From contig NZ_JAMQKA010000011.1 in NCBI RefSeq assembly GCF_031569985.1, positions 1 through 64,000 on the forward strand: a stretch of 64,000 nucleotides of DNA. The letters run 5' to 3'. Shown one piece after another: positions 63,289 through 64,000 of the stretch; the first letter of the stretch is position 1, and the number at the start of each line of letters is the position of its first letter. The stretch is from JAMQKA01 sp031569985. Its GTDB lineage: Bacteria > Bacteroidota > Rhodothermia > Balneolales > Balneolaceae. Both the position numbers and the translations under genes were made by a program. The notes under the pieces are model-generated. The model was not told the origin of the DNA and ran no database searches. It was given only the letters and a program-made list of their open reading frames with translations.

Positions 63289-63520
63289 GGTGTTCCTTTC
63301 AGGAACGAAAAAAAATGAACCAAAAAAAGTCGCCGGCTGGAGATTTAGTCGCCTGGTAGCACGTCTCTACGGCTAAAAGAAATCAAGATATTAACAGATA
63401 TTGCTTTTTCTCAGAAACAGGTCTTAAGCGTTACAAACTACAAACAACTAGTTGGTTAAGGATTTCTTTCTTAACGCCTCCGTTGCGTTCACTCGAGACG
63501 GCTCACAAATCCAAGGCCGG
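63289..63520. repeat. Dispersed GGTGTTC...CCGG repeat, copy
   Basis: GGTGTTCCTTTCAGG, then GTCGCCGGCTGGAGATTTAG, GGCTAAAAGAAATCAAGAT, TTTCTTTCTTAACGCCTCCG and CCAAGGCCGG follow in the same order as at 18313-18543. CAAC-type blocks at 63645-63700 fill the rest of the spacer. Confidence 0.65.
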
Positions 63521-63710
63521 TTAATTTGAGTCTACATTAGAATTAAAACGAATAAATGAAGGTCTTTTTGCTGAAGAACTGCTGGCGGCGAATCTTAAAG
63601 CCGTTACCCAAACCTTCAGACCTTCGGCCTTCCGACTTTCGACCAAGCCACCATACACCTCAACGTCTCAACGGTTCAACATTTCAACGTTTCAACAAAC
63701 ATAACCCTTG

Positions 63711-64000
63711 TCACGCCCCACCATCACCGATAAATTCAACCGGAATCCTTACCTCCGTCTGATCCCATCGCATTACAATATTGGTAGAGTCATTTTCCAC
63801 TTCCTCAAACTGTATTGTGAATGCTTCTGCCGAGTCTTCCATCTTCGTCGCACTTACATCCACGCGCATCACATCATAGTCTGCATTATAATCAAAAGCT
63901 CCCCACTGGCCGAGCTGGGAATTAAGGATGATGGTCCATGTCTCTGTATTCGGAATGCTGAAGAGTGCATAGGTGCCGGCCTCTACCCTTTCCCCGGCAA
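63711..64000 (-). CDS. DUF2911-domain protein, C-terminal part (runs off the window)
   Basis: The last 96 codons of a minus-strand gene ending at TGA 63711-63713. The readable part contains ERVEAGTYALFSIPNTETWTIIL, QLGQWGAFDYNADYDVMRVDV and TNIVMRWDQTEVRIPVEFIG. This is the DUF2911 pattern of secreted Bacteroidota proteins of unknown function. The N-terminus lies beyond 64000. Confidence 0.82.
   Translation of the reverse strand, partial: AGERVEAGTYALFSIPNTETWTIILNSQLGQWGAFDYNADYDVMRVDVSATKMEDSAEAFTIQFEEVENDSTNIVMRWDQTEVRIPVEFIGDGGA

Overview
The window looks like a chromosomal segment of a Bacteroidota-like bacterium, most plausibly Balneolota (Balneolaceae). This is inferred from gene content: a SusC-type TonB receptor, 6-bladed beta-propeller lipoproteins, the L28-L33-DUF4295 ribosomal cluster and a Bacteroidota-style GG-leader peptide cassette. 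No rRNA or tRNA gene was recognised.

Left part (1-24 kb), accessory. It opens with a decaying secreted-peptide locus on the minus strand. It holds a C39-peptidase ABC exporter cut off before its ATPase by what looks like an IS5-type element, a six-cysteine GG-leader precursor peptide, a C39-like/VKOR/thioredoxin disulfide-forming protein split by a homopolymer frameshift, and a short AraC-type regulator. A complete IS4-family element with target duplication sits inside the locus. An RND efflux adaptor and pump follow, separated by a PIN toxin-antitoxin module flanked by direct repeats. Then come beta-propeller lipoproteins, a DUF6794 protein, a fasciclin lipoprotein, a repeat-rich gene desert, a PHP phosphoesterase and several small proteins, including a stand-alone cytolysin C-terminal (D4-like) domain.

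Middle part (24-46 kb), core. frdABCD encodes an Escherichia coli-type quinol:fumarate reductase. mnmG-rsmG carries three parS-like sites inside rsmG. Then come a WYL regulator, PEP carboxykinase, lactate dehydrogenase, a PRC-barrel protein, gyrB-gyrA, rpmB-rpmG-DUF4295, a YqeY protein, a CvpA protein, tyrS, a MarR regulator and a LolC/E-type permease. PckA, Ldh and Frd together fit a fermentative or fumarate-respiring option.

Right part (46-64 kb). An orphan LuxR-type HTH protein, a degenerate sugar transferase, MscS, adk, a phosphatase-superfamily enzyme and dtd precede a strong oriC candidate at 51.43-51.79 kb. That site has at least four perfect DnaA boxes, DnaA-trio-like CTA repeats and an AT-rich stretch, and dnaA is not beside it. 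Next are a DinB-like hydrolase, purM, an AtuA-related protein, a matrixin-type metalloprotease, two membrane proteins, an SDR/DUF2867 protein coupled to a broken photolyase-related gene, a SusC-type receptor without SusD and an OmpA lipoprotein. The last 1.6 kb is a repeat desert with a 23-bp-period array, a 22-bp array and copies of two dispersed repeats, ending in the 3' part of a DUF2911 gene.

Dispersed repeat families occupy nearly every long spacer.
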